This document shows positions 25,501 through 37,500 of a stretch of 64,000 nt of DNA, one piece after another (positions within the stretch are counted from its first letter, which is position 1; the number at the start of each line of letters is the position of its first letter). The notes beneath the pieces are model-generated. The model was not told the origin of the DNA and did no database searches. It saw only the letters and a list, made by a program, of their open reading frames with translations. A program made the position numbers and the translations under genes. Source of the DNA: Anisus vortex (taxonomy: Eukaryota; Mollusca; Gastropoda; Planorbidae); the NCBI GenBank assembly GCA_949126835.1, contig OX421501.1, positions 1,427,554 to 1,491,553 of the forward strand. The letters are read 5' to 3'.

Positions 25501-26324
25501 AAAGACATTTTCCTCTCTCTTCACAGTTACTTGAGTTGGTTTAAAAGACATTTTCCTCTCTCTTCACAGTTGCTGGAGTTGGTTTAAAAGACATTTTCCT
25601 CTCTCTTCACAGTTGCTGGAGTTGGTTTAAAAGACATTTTCCTCTCTCTTCACAGTTGCTGGAGTTGGTTTAAAAGACATTTTCCTCTCTCTTCACAGTT
25701 GCTGGAGTTGGTTTAAAAGACATTTTCCTCTCTCTTCACAGTTGCTGGAGTTGGTTTAAAAGACATTTTACTCTCTCTTCACAGTTGCTGGAGTTGGTTT
25801 AAAAGACATTTTACTCTCTAATCACAGTTACTTGAGTTGGTTTAAAAGACATTTTCCTCTCTCTTCACAGTTGCTGGAGTTGGTTTAAAAGACATTTTCC
25901 TCTCTCTTCACAGTTGCTGGAGTTGGTTTAAAAGACATTTTACTCTCTCTTCACAGTTGCTGGAGTTGGTTTAAAAGACATTTTACTCTCTAATCACAGT
26001 TACTTGAGTTGGTTTAAAAGACATTTTCCTCTCTCTTCACAGTTACTGGAGTTGGTTTAAAAGACATTTTACTCTCTCTTCACAGTTGCTTGAGTTGGTT
26101 TAAAAGACATTTTACTCTCTCTTCACAGTTACTGGAGTTGGTTTAAAAGACATTTTCCTCTCTCTTCACAGTTGCTGGAGTTGGTTTAAAAGACATTTTC
26201 CTTTCTCTTCACAGTTGCTGGAGTTGGTTTAAAAGACATTTTACTCTCTCTTCACAGTTGCTGGAGTTGGTTTAAAAGACATTTTACTCTCTAATCACAG
26301 TTACTTGAGTTGGTTTAAAAGACA
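19477..26324 (+). repeat. 43-bp minisatellite of 159 units, each containing a COP1 terminal exon (acceptor + LLELV-stop)
   Basis: The array holds 159 units of 43 bp plus an 11-bp end repeat, exactly 6848 bp. Each unit reads: stop codon region TTTAAAAGACA, a pyrimidine run (TTACTCTCTCTTCACAG or close variants) ending in AG, then 18 bases coding Leu-Leu-Glu-Leu-Val-stop. This completes the conserved COP1 C-terminus (LELV) from the exon ending at 18086, in phase 0. Coding variants are TTACTTGAG, TTGCTGGAG, TTACTGGAG and TTGCTTGAG (all LLE) and TTGCTGAAG (LLK). The AG acceptor was kept in all copies I read; one copy has TAG instead of CAG (20491-20495). The 11-mer TTTAAAAGACA occurs at 19477-19487 in the intron flank and at 26314-26324 overlapping the last stop, so the first duplication may have arisen by slippage between these direct repeats. 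No candidate LELV exon exists outside the array. Confidence 0.95.
26301..26318 (+). CDS. COP1: Alternative COP1 terminal exon (last copy in array)
   Basis: This is the last of the 159 copies: acceptor CAG at 26298-26300, then five codons (LLELV) and TAA. It joins in phase 0 to the exon ending at 18086 exactly like the first copy at 19507. Downstream sequence leaves the repeat at 26325. Splicing to this copy would give a 3'UTR free of the array, whereas splicing to the first copy would put about 6.8 kb of repeat into the 3'UTR. Sequence alone cannot say which copy is used. Confidence 0.55.
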   Translation, partial: LLELV

Positions 26325-26860
26325 GCACAGGTTAACACAAGAAATAAGAAAAAAAAACTCAACTTTTAAAAAAATCTTATGGACAACTTGTTGAGAAGTC
26401 CATGGGGAGGATTGCGCATGGGGGCTCGTGGACTCGAGTCAGCTGAATACCAGGAGATGAGTAGTGTGTGTGTTTGATGGTGGCATTTCGGATATTCAGA
26501 CAGGGAGAAAAGATAAAAGGAAAAAAATTGTTTTGCCTTAACAAAAGTAAAAAAAAAAACTCTCTTGTTGCTGTGATTTCTGAGGCATGGCTTGAATGGC
26601 AGGAAATTTCAATGGCATTATACTAACTCTTACATAGGTGAGAAATATAATTCTATATATATACACAGGTAACTTGTAATAGTCACATACACATCTGTCC
26701 TTCTTCATCCTTGTGTGTTTAATTCTTTGTACTATTCCATTTGGTTTTATTGTCACATTCATTTGGAAAATTCTTTCATTCATTTGTCATTGAAATTTGC
26801 ATATCATTGATTGTGCTTTTATTTGCTCATCATTCATCATCTTCTGTTTGCTTATCATTT
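26325..26860 (+). other. COP1 3' flank / probable 3'UTR
   Basis: This is unique AT-rich sequence after the array. It has no ORF I can support and no AATAAA on the + strand before 27314. Confidence 0.4.
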
Positions 26861-27215
26861 ATTTGTTTTCTAATGGCTTATCATTCATTGTTTATTATTT
26901 GCTTATCATTCATTGTTCATTGTTTATTATTTGCTTATAATTCATTGTTTACTATTGGCTTATCATTCATTGTTTATTATTTGCTTATCATTCATTGTTT
27001 ATTATTTGCTTATAATTCATTGTTTATTTTTTGCTTATCATTCATTGTTTATTTTTTGCTTATCATTCATTGTTTATTTTTTGCTTATCATTCACTGTTT
27101 ATTTTAAGCTTATCATTCATTGTTTATTATTTGCTTATCATTCATTGTTTATTTTTTGCTTATCACTTATCATTCATTGTTTATTATTCACTTATCATTC
27201 ATTGTTTTCTATTTG
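26860..27215. repeat. 25-bp minisatellite (TTATCATTCATTGTTTATTA TTTGC), about 14 copies
   Basis: Most units contain TTTATT, that is AATAAA on the - strand, between the convergent COP1 and GTF2H4 genes. ORFs over it (Leu-Ile-Ile-His-Cys runs) are repeat artefacts. Confidence 0.85.
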
Positions 27216-27313
27216 CTCATGATAATTTTTTTTTTTATCATTCACTTTATATCATCCACTATGTTGTATCAACTTTGTATCATTCAGTTGTTTACCAAAA
27301 CGGGTCTTGGAAA

Positions 27314-27319
27314 AATAAA
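27314..27319 (+). terminator. Candidate COP1 polyadenylation signal AATAAA
   Basis: This is the first clear AATAAA on the + strand that I found after the end of the terminal-exon array, about 1 kb past the last stop codon. The 43-bp unit itself contains no AATAAA. The assignment is by position only. Confidence 0.35.
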
Positions 27320-28600
27320 TAACAAAATGTCAGCTGTTGAAAATATTGAAAGCTTTATTTACAATGGTGAGATAGTGAAGTATGAATGCACTTACAGGGT
27401 TTTCCCCTCCATTCACTTGTAAGAATGATACCAGTGGGTTTTCCCTAATCCAAAAGTTAATAATGATCATTGAAGGTTTTGGGAAAATCCACTGGGAGTT
27501 TGACTATAATAGCTATTTTAGTTTCAAACTTTATTTATTTCTAGTTGGCCAAAACTTATTATTAGAATTTTTATGCAGTAGTTTCAGGTGCTGAAATGTA
27601 CATATCTTAATTGATAACCTCCTTTGTTATTTGTTGTTATTTTGTTATCATTGGCTTGTTCCCTAGACTTTTCTACAGTAAGCAAATAATCGTATTGAAA
27701 TACAGTGAAATTTTTATTGCATCGAAGTTTATTATTTGAGTGCAACAGCGGTCTATTGTATGCACCAACCCGCTGGGTGTTAGCTTGACATATTGGTTTT
27801 AGATAGTGTGCCTGTATAGATAAGCCATCTATCTAAATCGTTTTTTTAAGTGACAATAAATTGTCTGCTTATGTTCTAAAAAAGTTTTTTGTAAGCTGCC
27901 AATTAAATCAAGGATCTGAAAACAAATTAATTCAATTCGACTTTCTAAAAAACTCATTTTATACATTTCTTAAAACCTAGCAATCGTTTTTTTTGTGTGT
28001 TGATTTACAATATTTTGGTATTTGTCAAATTTTTAAAATCTGTAAGAACTTTGAGTAGAAGAACCTGACAGACACACTATGGCAGGCCATTGAGAATATT
28101 GCATGTCTTTAGATGATAGAGATAAAATGATGTGATTGAAGTTTTTAAAAACCAAATTCTAATTGAGCTTTACGATAAAGATAAATAATTGCATCAAAGT
28201 TTATTCAGCCTCTATGTTAATTTATCTCTCGTCATTTAGACTTTTCTCTAACTCTAGTAAAAAGTGATGTTTTAAAGCCTTGAAGTTTTATTTTGTTAGT
28301 TTGTAAATTTATGAATGCATTCTTTTGTTTTGTTTTGTTTAATTAAAGATATTTATTGTTGCACTAGACAGAGTATTAAATGTTTTATCTTACAAACTTT
28401 ATCTTTCCCAGTTTGAATAATTCAGTAGAGTAATGATCTTACAAGTAGTTCTTTTCTTGCAAGTAATTGTTCGACATTCAAACTTGTAACGTGTATTCAT
28501 TGACTTTTTATCTCAGTCACATTCACACAATTCCTATTTCACCTAAAAATTAATAGATTTAGGTGAAGAATAAAAAACAACCACATTACTTAGTACTGTG
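27320..28600. other. Intergenic AT-rich DNA, nothing recognised
   Basis: No conserved ORF, repeat array or transposon end is evident between the candidate COP1 poly(A) site and the SINE at 28600. Confidence 0.4.
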
Positions 28601-28885
28601 GAGTAATAATAATAATAATATAATAATAATAATGGTCATTTATATAGCGCTTCTATCCATGCTATTTTAGCATGCTCAGTGCGCTCTAGAAGACTTATTA
28701 ATCTGTGAGAGGTTTCACTGCTGCCGGTTAAGCTCTCGTGATAACAACCCAGTACTAATGTCATCTAGTCCCAAAACTCCTGTAGGGCGACAGGGATCTG
28801 CCGGTGGCGGGGATAGAACCCACGACGTGTCATGTGGTTTTTGGTTGACAGTCAGGTGAACTAACCACACGGCCAGCCGGCTTCA
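28600..28885 (-). mobile_element. tRNA-derived SINE, family B
   Basis: On the - strand the head has GTGGTTAGTTCACCTGACTG and B-box GTGGGTTCTATCCCCG, body CCCTGTCGCCCTACAGGAGT, end GCACTGAGCATGCTAAAATA then TAGAAGCGCTATATAAATGA, and an (ATT)n tail (28604-28633 on + as AAT repeats). It is the most complete copy of family B here. Confidence 0.8.
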
Positions 28886-29038
28886 CATGGCATTGTTATA
28901 ATCTGCTTAAAAGTAAAAAAGGAAAGTTGTACAGTGCACGTGTATATACACACATAGGTGTCTATGGCAATATTTCTGAAACGTTACCAGAAAATATATG
29001 TTAAAACTCGAACACATATCAGTATACATACATCATGT

Positions 29039-29360
29039 CAGTGGCGTAGTGATAAGGACTGTGTAAAGCACAAGAGATCGGTCAGTCATGAGGGCCTCTT
29101 GCTGCGAGCACTCACGTCTTTGGCGTAGTGATATGCGCTGTGTAAGGCACAAGAGCTTGGCCGGTCATGAGGGCCTCTGATCTGGCTGCAAGCATTCATG
29201 TCAGTGGCCTAGTGATATACACCGTGCAATGCACAAGGGCCCAACCAGTCAAGCGGACCGCTCGCTGCAAGCGAAGTCAATTTTTTTTTTGAGACAGTGT
29301 GGAAAGGGCCCACCAACAAAGCTTTTCCTAATGCTCCACTAAAACTTTGCTACGCCACTG
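29039..29360. mobile_element. MITE with CAGTGGCGTAG ends and internal triplication
   Basis: The left end is CAGTGGCGTAGTGAT; the right end is TTGCTACGCCACTG. Inside, a roughly 85-bp segment starting GTGGCGTAGTGATA and running to GAGGGCCTC is repeated about three times. I saw no clear target duplication. Confidence 0.6.
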
Positions 29361-29775
29361 CCTCGTACTGAAAGATCTTCCATTCCTTAACCCAGTTTGC
29401 AACAGTTGTGTCCCTTGTTCATTTTTATTTTCTTAATAAAATTTATTTTAAGTTATCATGATAATTTTTAATTTTAAATAATATAGAAGGTTACTTATTC
29501 AAATGTAATCAAAATTCATGATTAGAAGTTAAATGAAAGACAGTTGCTTTTTTTTTAGCAAAAAGTGAAAGTTCTGTTATGATTGGTGAAATGTTTAGAG
29601 CAGATGTCTGTGTGTGTGAATCTGGGATTACGTTTTGGACAGATCTTTTTTTTTGGCAAACTTTAAAGTGCCTTTTAAATTTTGGTTGTGCTATGAATTT
29701 CTTTTTCCATCAATGAAATAATTTCTTTTAATTATAAATATAAATGTGAATATTAAACCCAACATTTTATCTTAC

Positions 29776-30320
29776 AACATCATTAATTCTCTTGTCTGTG
29801 AAATTTTCTTAGACCATCATTAATTCTCTTGTCTGTACAGACTAAATGAAATTTTCTTAGACCATCATTAATTCTCTTGTCTGTACAGACTAAATGAAAT
29901 TTTATTAGACCATCATTAATTCTCTTGTCTGTACAGACTATATGAAATTTTCTTAGACCATCATTAATTCTCTTGTCTGTACAGACTAAATGAAATTTTC
30001 TTAGACCATCATTAATTCTCTTGTCTGTACAGACTAAATGAAATTTTCTTAGACCATCATTAATTTTCTTGTCTGTACAGACTATATGAAATTTTCTTAG
30101 ACCATCATTAATTCTCTTGTCTGTACAGACTATATGAAATTTTATTAGACCATCATTAATTCTCTTTTCTGTACAGACTAAATGAAATTTTATTAGACCA
30201 TCATTAATTCTCTTGTCTGTGAAATTTTCTTAGACCATCATTAATTCTCTTGTCTGTACAGACTAAATGAAATTTTCTTAGACCATCATTAATTCTCTTG
30301 TCTGTACAGGCTAAATGAAA
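29776..30320. repeat. 48-bp minisatellite, about 11 copies
   Basis: The unit is ACCATCATTAATTCTCTTGT, CTGTACAGACTAAATGAAAT, TTTCTTAG. Two copies lack the 11-base TACAGACTAAA segment. Intergenic. Confidence 0.9.
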
Positions 30321-31387
30321 TTTTGTTCAGGCCATCATTTTACAGCATACTTTGAATTAATTCAAAGTTGTGTTAGGAAAGTTCTTGTTTTTTAAATTTT
30401 TTTTTCTTGGAAGTACTGTTAGGATTCTAGAAGCCAAATTACAAAATGGCTTCAATTTTTTTTTTTTTTGTGTGAATGTGTATAAATCAATATTCTATTC
30501 TTTATTTACAATCTGCTGAGGGGCCAGGTGTTGCCCTTAGCAACCAATTACTTTTTTTTGTTTTTATTTTCATGATTCATTCATCACAGAGTTAAAAACC
30601 TGACTTCTGTCATAAATTTTCATGATTCTGTCATCACAGAGTTAAGTTTATTTTCATCTTTTGTATTTCTACTCTTTTCTCTTTGTTTACATTTCAGTCT
30701 GTATTTATTGATTTATTTATTGATTTTACATGACATGAATATTTCTTTGTTATATGTTTGTTGATGCTTGAAGTAAATGAAAATTGATTTTTTTTTTACT
30801 TACATGATTATTGAAATTGTGGAACAAGCGTAAGGAATGCTTAATGAATTTAAAACTTTCATTTTTTTAAATATTATTATTGAGATCAATAAAAAAAATA
30901 TCTATAATTTGTTTAATTAAAATAAGGTGTGGTTTTGTGTTTACACGTGTATGTGTGTGCTATGTTTTCATCTGTACGTGCGTGCTGTGTTTACACGTGT
31001 ATGCTGTGTTTACAGGTATGTGTACTTGCTGTGTTTCCACATGTAAGTGAGTGCTATATTTTCATGTGTACGTGCGTCCTTCGTTTACACGTCTATGTTT
31101 GTGCGTTGCTATAAACACACCATTTATGTGAACATGTATCACTGGACTTGAAACACAGAGACTTGCTTGACTTTTCTTTTCAATAAAAACTTATTGAGAT
31201 GAAGTAAATTGACAATTTTGTTGAGAGAAGTTAAACAAGTTCTTTTCCTCCTATCACTTTGAGCGGAGAGATTGCTTTGGCTGGGAGTAATTTTGTTGAA
31301 ATAAGGGAATAATTTTGTTGAAATAAGTTAATTTTTTTTCAACCACAATCTAGTCATAAAATTAAAACTCTCAAATTTGACATTTGG
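30321..31387. other. Intergenic AT-rich DNA, nothing recognised
   Basis: A GT/AC-rich patch with repeated GTGTTTACACGTGTATG motifs occurs at about 30930-31110. No supportable gene. Confidence 0.4.
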
Positions 31388-31410
31388 TTTATTCTTCGTT
31401 TCGCTAACTT

Positions 31411-31416
31411 TTTATT
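31411..31416 (-). terminator. Candidate GTF2H4 polyadenylation signal
   Basis: TTTATT on the + strand reads AATAAA on the - strand, about 150 bases after the GTF2H4 stop codon. A second TTTATT lies at 31388-31393. Either would give a short 3'UTR. Confidence 0.5.
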
Positions 31417-31566
31417 AGTTAACTTTTTATATAAAAAAAAGAACATTAACTTTTGACAAAACAATGAAACAAAAATGTATTCAAGTAACAAATCAGGGGG
31501 AACGTGTGTTCAGGCAAGGAATTATTTACAGCTAATGTACAGTGTGTGTGCGTGCGATGCGTGATG

Positions 31567-34500
31567 CTATGAGGACGATGCCTTCAGGCGTTTCCAGAAC
31601 TTCTTCACATCGTCGTGTCCAGATTTGGTCACAATGATAACTCTCTTCTCAGGCATCTCCCATACCAAGACACCAGTGTCCTGTGTTGGATAAAAATATA
31701 AGGAATTCTCATATAAATACATCTAGCAAAACCTAACTGATATATCATACAAATACATCTTATACACCAGTGTAATTAATATGATATACAGTTCGAAATA
31801 GATCCCTAGGGCCGGTGAGGCAGCATTGACCTGTTTCTATGGCATACTAAGGGATTTTGTAGGCAGCACAATGCCCAGCCGCCTTTACCCCAACTCAAGT
31901 CGAGTACCAACCAGAGCTGGGTAGACTTAGTGACACCTTCCATACCCAATAAAATATCCTATCCTCCACTAGGATTGGAATTCACAGGACCTTCTGTGCC
32001 CCAGCCGCTCGGCCACCATGCTCCATAAATACACATAATACACCCTAACCCTAACCCAGTGTAATCACTATGATGAATCAATTTCCCACAAAGTTGTATC
32101 AACTTCCAATTAGAATAAATAGACCCCTGGAACATGAGAACCTCTGGAGGTTTGTGCTATCAGCTGAAAGTCAATGGCTACAGACTAGCCATAAAGAGGC
32201 ACTCAGTGCCTGGTGGCAGCTGACCTTTGCGTAGTTTCTCAGCAGCTCAAAGTCAGCCTGGGACAAAAACTGGTTGTACATGACGCCGTCGTTGAACTTG
32301 AACCTGTGCCTCTCCAGCTCCCAGAGTTTGATCTGATCCCTGACGGTCGATGGGATCACTGGATTCTAATGAGTAGAAATAAAGTACAGAAATAAAGTCC
32401 AGGTACTGTAATATAGAGTCACACACATGGACATGCATTGAACTTGTCAGATACTCAAGCAGAATAAGATCAATTTGAAAATGAAATTCTGAATAGAAAA
32501 ACAATGAAATAATGTTGCCGTAAAGAAATTAACTTAAAATACTTGTAAAATAAAACAGCCATTTATTTTTTACATTTTTTAAAAATCTATTAAAACTGCA
32601 ATGTAATATCTGCAAGTAAAATAATTCATCTGTTTACTAATTCTAATGGAATAATTTCATTATTTAAAAAAAAAATGGAACAAATACACATATAATATAT
32701 TTGTATTATATTGATAATATTGCCAAGGTTCAATGTATAGTCTAAGGGAAGTAACTGAAATAATAAACACAAGTGAAATGTTTACTTAATTAGTTCCCTT
32801 GACCAGTTTTACTAAGGTGAATTGTTTGGACACTTCCAGTAAAGTTTTTAAAGTGCAGGAAATTTTTTAGAGTTAAAGATTTTTTGTGACATCCGTAAAA
32901 TCTCCAGTGTGTGAGGTTAATAGTAGCATTCAAAGGTAGGTTTTAGAAAGCCACGTTTGAAGTTTTGTGCAAAAAATGTCTGTGTTGAATATTGAAGTAT
33001 TCTACAATTTTAATTATATTAAACTCATTTGCTACTAACCTAGTTTCCAAAGACACCCCTCAAAGTACTAGCCAAAGGGAAGGAACTCCTCATTAAATTT
33101 AGTAAATTATTTTTTTATATATTTTATAATGACTAAATATTCCCCAAAATTAATAAAAATGACACCATAAAATAGATAAATCCCTTAGCTTTCTGGAAAT
33201 GTATACTTTTATACATAAAAAATGTCCAATTATTGGTAGAATCATTCGCTGAGTGTTAGATTTGGCTAAATATTTTCACTAGCCCTAGCGACGAAGTCCG
33301 ATAAAGTATCATAAAGCCCATAAATCAAGTTGTAATGGAACTTCATCTAAGTCTATATCAGTATCAGAAGCATCCTTATTATTAATGTTATCAGATCTGT
33401 TGTTAAGTGTTATATTTGGACGTATAGAGCTATTGATTATTGATTAATAAAGAATAAAATTAAAGGCGATGGCTATAAAAAAAATATTACAAGGCGAAAG
33501 GCCAGTGAAAACTACCCAAACTTTGACAGCGCATCGCAAAAAAACAAAACGAATCGTAATAAAAACCAGTTTTTTTTACCGAAACAAACTATATTCCTAT
33601 TTTTTAAAAGCTATGCTGGCAGTAAAAACACCCCCACAGAACGCGTGTCGAAAAATCAATAAATGACAATAGGTTAGTCACACACGTGGACGCCGTTTTT
33701 GGGTGCATTAGTACGGAGGGGGGTATGCCGCATTCAGTGGCAATAGTAGCTAATGAGTTAAGTTCTACATTGTGAATAAACTGAAGCTGTAAGTTGACAA
33801 TGTGTTTACTGAATTTATTACACCTCTGAGGAGAACTGATGTATGAAAGAGAACACTATCATATTTTGAATGGCCCTGTGTAATAATGGCGAAACCGCAA
33901 CGCACCAACACAGACAATAAAAAACAATAACTGTTAAAAGAATAAAAAAAAGGTTACATTTACCAAACCTCATTAGGATTTTAAAATAAACTGAAGCTGT
34001 AAGTTGACAATGTGTTTACTGAATTTATTACACCTCTGAGGAGAACTGATGTATGAAAGAGAACACTATCATATTTTGAATGGCCCTGTGTAATAATGGC
34101 AAAACCGCAACGCACCAACACAGACAATAAAAAACAATAACTGTTAAAAGAATAAAAAAAAGGTTACATTTACCAAACCTCATTAGGATTTTAAAATTTT
34201 TATTGAACAGGACAGCTGGTCCTGCAGTTAGTACACCGGATTGTCAATAAAACAGCCTGGGTTCCAGCCGTGCTGGAGTTTTGGGCTTAGGATGTGATAA
34301 TCCTTTATCTAGAACTACTAGAAGGAACTACTGTCAACTTATCATTAATACAGAAGTACTAGAAGTAAAAGCAAACTTTGCTTCAATTGAAGGTGAACTG
34401 CTGCCGTCTGCTGCTTACCTTCAAGGGAAACCACTGCTCTAGACACACACAAAAGTATATAAAGGGAAATAACTTTTTTTTAAACCCTAAAAACTCCTTT

Positions 34501-37500
34501 TAAAAAATTACCTTTTTTAACATTTCTGGGTGTGCGTGACTGTGCAGGAAATGAATAATCTAAAAGAAAATGTTTGAAAAGAAAGTAAAAACTGTGTCAA
34601 CATTTGATATGCAAGAAATACAACTCTCACCGTTTCTTTGAAAGAATATACCGGGTAATTCTAAATTAGATCTATACCATAAGAATATACAATGACAAAA
34701 AACAAAACAATGGCAACATGAGTTAGTGAAACCCTGAAAGATTACCTGATCAGCTGTGATTCCCCTTGCCAGAGCTTCTCTCACACTTCCTCTGGATAAA
34801 TTGGCTGCAACCATGTTGGGGAATCTGTATTTACAAAGGAAATGAAAAGCGTTGCTGCTAGATATTCAAGTCAACTGACTTTCCTCCGGTCTTTTACCCC
34901 GTGATCAGCCTTGCCCAGTCAAGCAAGCCTCACATGAAAAACGTGCAAAGCATTCTTTATAAAGCTAAGACGCAGTAGAACAAACTAGTATGACATTGCT
35001 AGTATGCACTAACATGGTCAAAGGGAAATGACTCAGGAAAGTCAATAGTATAGTACAAGAGTTATGGGCACTGGGAAGATTGTCAATGTCACAATCTAGT
35101 TTGTTCTACTGCGTCTTAGCTTTATAAAGAATGCTTTGCACGTTTTTCATGTGAGGCTTGCTTGACTGGGCAAGGCTGATCACGGGGTAAAAGACCGGAG
35201 GAAAGTCAGTTGACTTGAATATCTAGCAGCGTATAGACGCATACGTTAGACTCGTAATTTTACTACATTTTATCAGAATACTAATTCATTTCTTGGACTT
35301 ATATTATATTATATTATTCATTGGATATTATATGTGACTGTGATTTAATGTGATTAAATATATTTGTGCTGCAGAAGAGCGTTGTCAGATCACTTGTGAT
35401 TACATAGATTATATTGAGTTCTTGCAGGAAGGTAAAATTACTATTTTAATGAACTGAACATTGTTGTTCAATGGGGATAAAACAAACACCTCATTAACAG
35501 TTGCGATTTTTAAATCTTTCGACGTACATTGAATACTTTTTTTTCATTTCTACTCTCCAAGACTTATGCATTGGGAAAGAAAGAGTACTTGTATGCATTT
35601 GTTCTAGCACGAGGTATAAGAAAAGTGACTTTTGTCTTTATGTTTATCTGAGCATTGTAACAGATTATTATTGTATTGTATTTCTTAGAATAGAAATCAT
35701 TGAATGCCTTGTGTATAAGTACAATAAAGTAAGCCTGTCTGACCAAATTGATCCATAGGGCTGGTAAAGTAGCATTCACCAGTTTCTTTGGCCATGGCAC
35801 ACTTGGGGATTGTGTGGCCAGAGCAATGCCCAGCCTCTTATACTTTACCCCATCAGAGCTGGGTAGACTCAGGGACGACCAGGGAACAACTCGTAGCCTT
35901 CACCAGGATTTGAACCCAGGACCTTCAATACGCCAGCCGCTCTGCCACAACTTATCTATTATAACTACTCTAAGTTAATGGACAGCGTACCTGTACAACA
36001 TTTCACAGAACAGCCCCAAAAGAGCCACCTGGAGAGGGGAGTCTGTGTAAGCATACACCCTGTAATTGGTTTCCACCACTATAAAACCTGGCCGGTGTGT
36101 GTCGATGTGGGATTTCGACAGCCCAGACACAATGTTGACGGCCAGCCTGGTTGGGTAGTAGCGGTGGGACTTGCGCTGAAATTATAAAAAAAAACACATG
36201 CCAACTTGAAAAAATTTGAAATTTTTTTTTTTTTAAAGAGTTTTTCTAACTAAGAAAACTATAATGATTTTGACATTTATTTAAACATTTTATATATATT
36301 GATATATATATTACTATGAATGTGATCGAAATGTTATAAGCAATAAACTAAACAGCTCATGTTCCAAAAGATGATTCTTTATTACAATAAAATACCTAGT
36401 CATATCTTATTTACTACAGATGCTACTTCTATATAGAAGATTATTGTCCATAGAATAATAACTCTGTAAGAAGATATATCTTATATATTACAGACGATCC
36501 TAGTTTAAGAAGATTATTGCGTCCTACGCTCATCCGTGTTCTGAGTCTAGTTTTGCATTTTGATTAGTGTTTTAAATGATGCTAAGTTACTGGTTTTCCT
36601 TTTTTTTTTGTTCAGGTAACCCATTTCATGCCACTTGTGAAGATAGAATACTTATATGCAAAAACTCTTGACCCTTGGCACTGTGACATTCACACATATA
36701 GCAACTGTAACGGAATGACTTACTTTTCTCTGGTAGACTAAACCAAACTCTCTGAGATGTTGAAGAAATCTCAACTGAATTTCACTCATTCCTTCAGTGC
36801 AGTAGTCCTGTGGTCATTATAAGAAAGAAAGAGAGAGCTGGTGCTACAAATTCTTCGTGTCAAAACAAGCTGTTACATTAACAGACCTGCCAACCTCCCA
36901 AGATAAAAAAATCTGTAGGGGGGGGGGGGGGGAGTGCACGCGCGCACAAGTTATGTAGACCTATACTCAATTAGAAGGAATATAACTATTATTGTTGGTT
37001 ATTAGTGTTATTAATGTAATTAGTTTAAAGTTTTAATTAATATCTGTGTAATTAACTAATTAAAGTAAATCCATAGGCTTAATTATAAAGCAAATACTTG
37101 TATAAAGCCAAAGGCTCTAGGCCTATACTATAGGCTATAGTTAGTCTATAGTCTAGTAGAAGGCCCTAAATAGTAACTAGTACTAGTAGGCCTACTAAAA
37201 AATGCTAGTAGCAGGGCTAAACATATAGGCTACATATTTATACCGTTTATGGCCTATACTCCTATACCTAAAATAGTACAAGAAAATTATATAGTGATCA
37301 ACATGATAGATAGGCTATGCTTATAATGCTATAGACTATAGGCATAGGCTAGGCCTATGTATTTTTTACTAAAATATTTTCCGTAGTTATTTTGGTAAAA
37401 AATATGTATTTTCCCTTAGTAGGCCTATTGTAGTAGGCCTATTCCTATTTTGTTTTTCAATGGTCAGTAAAAGAGTAATATGCGTTTAAATTTATAGTAC

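Noticed and set aside
19477..26324. CRISPR-like array
   Set aside because: Units are directly adjacent without unique spacers, the DNA is clearly animal, and each unit encodes the COP1 C-terminus.
32042..32057. Interstitial telomere repeat CCCTAACCCTAACCC
   Set aside because: Only two and a half units. Too short to suggest a telomere fusion.
33469..33666. Basic 65-aa ORF as a transposase fragment
   Set aside because: It lies inside a TTAA-ended MITE but shows no transposase motif; composition-driven basic residues.
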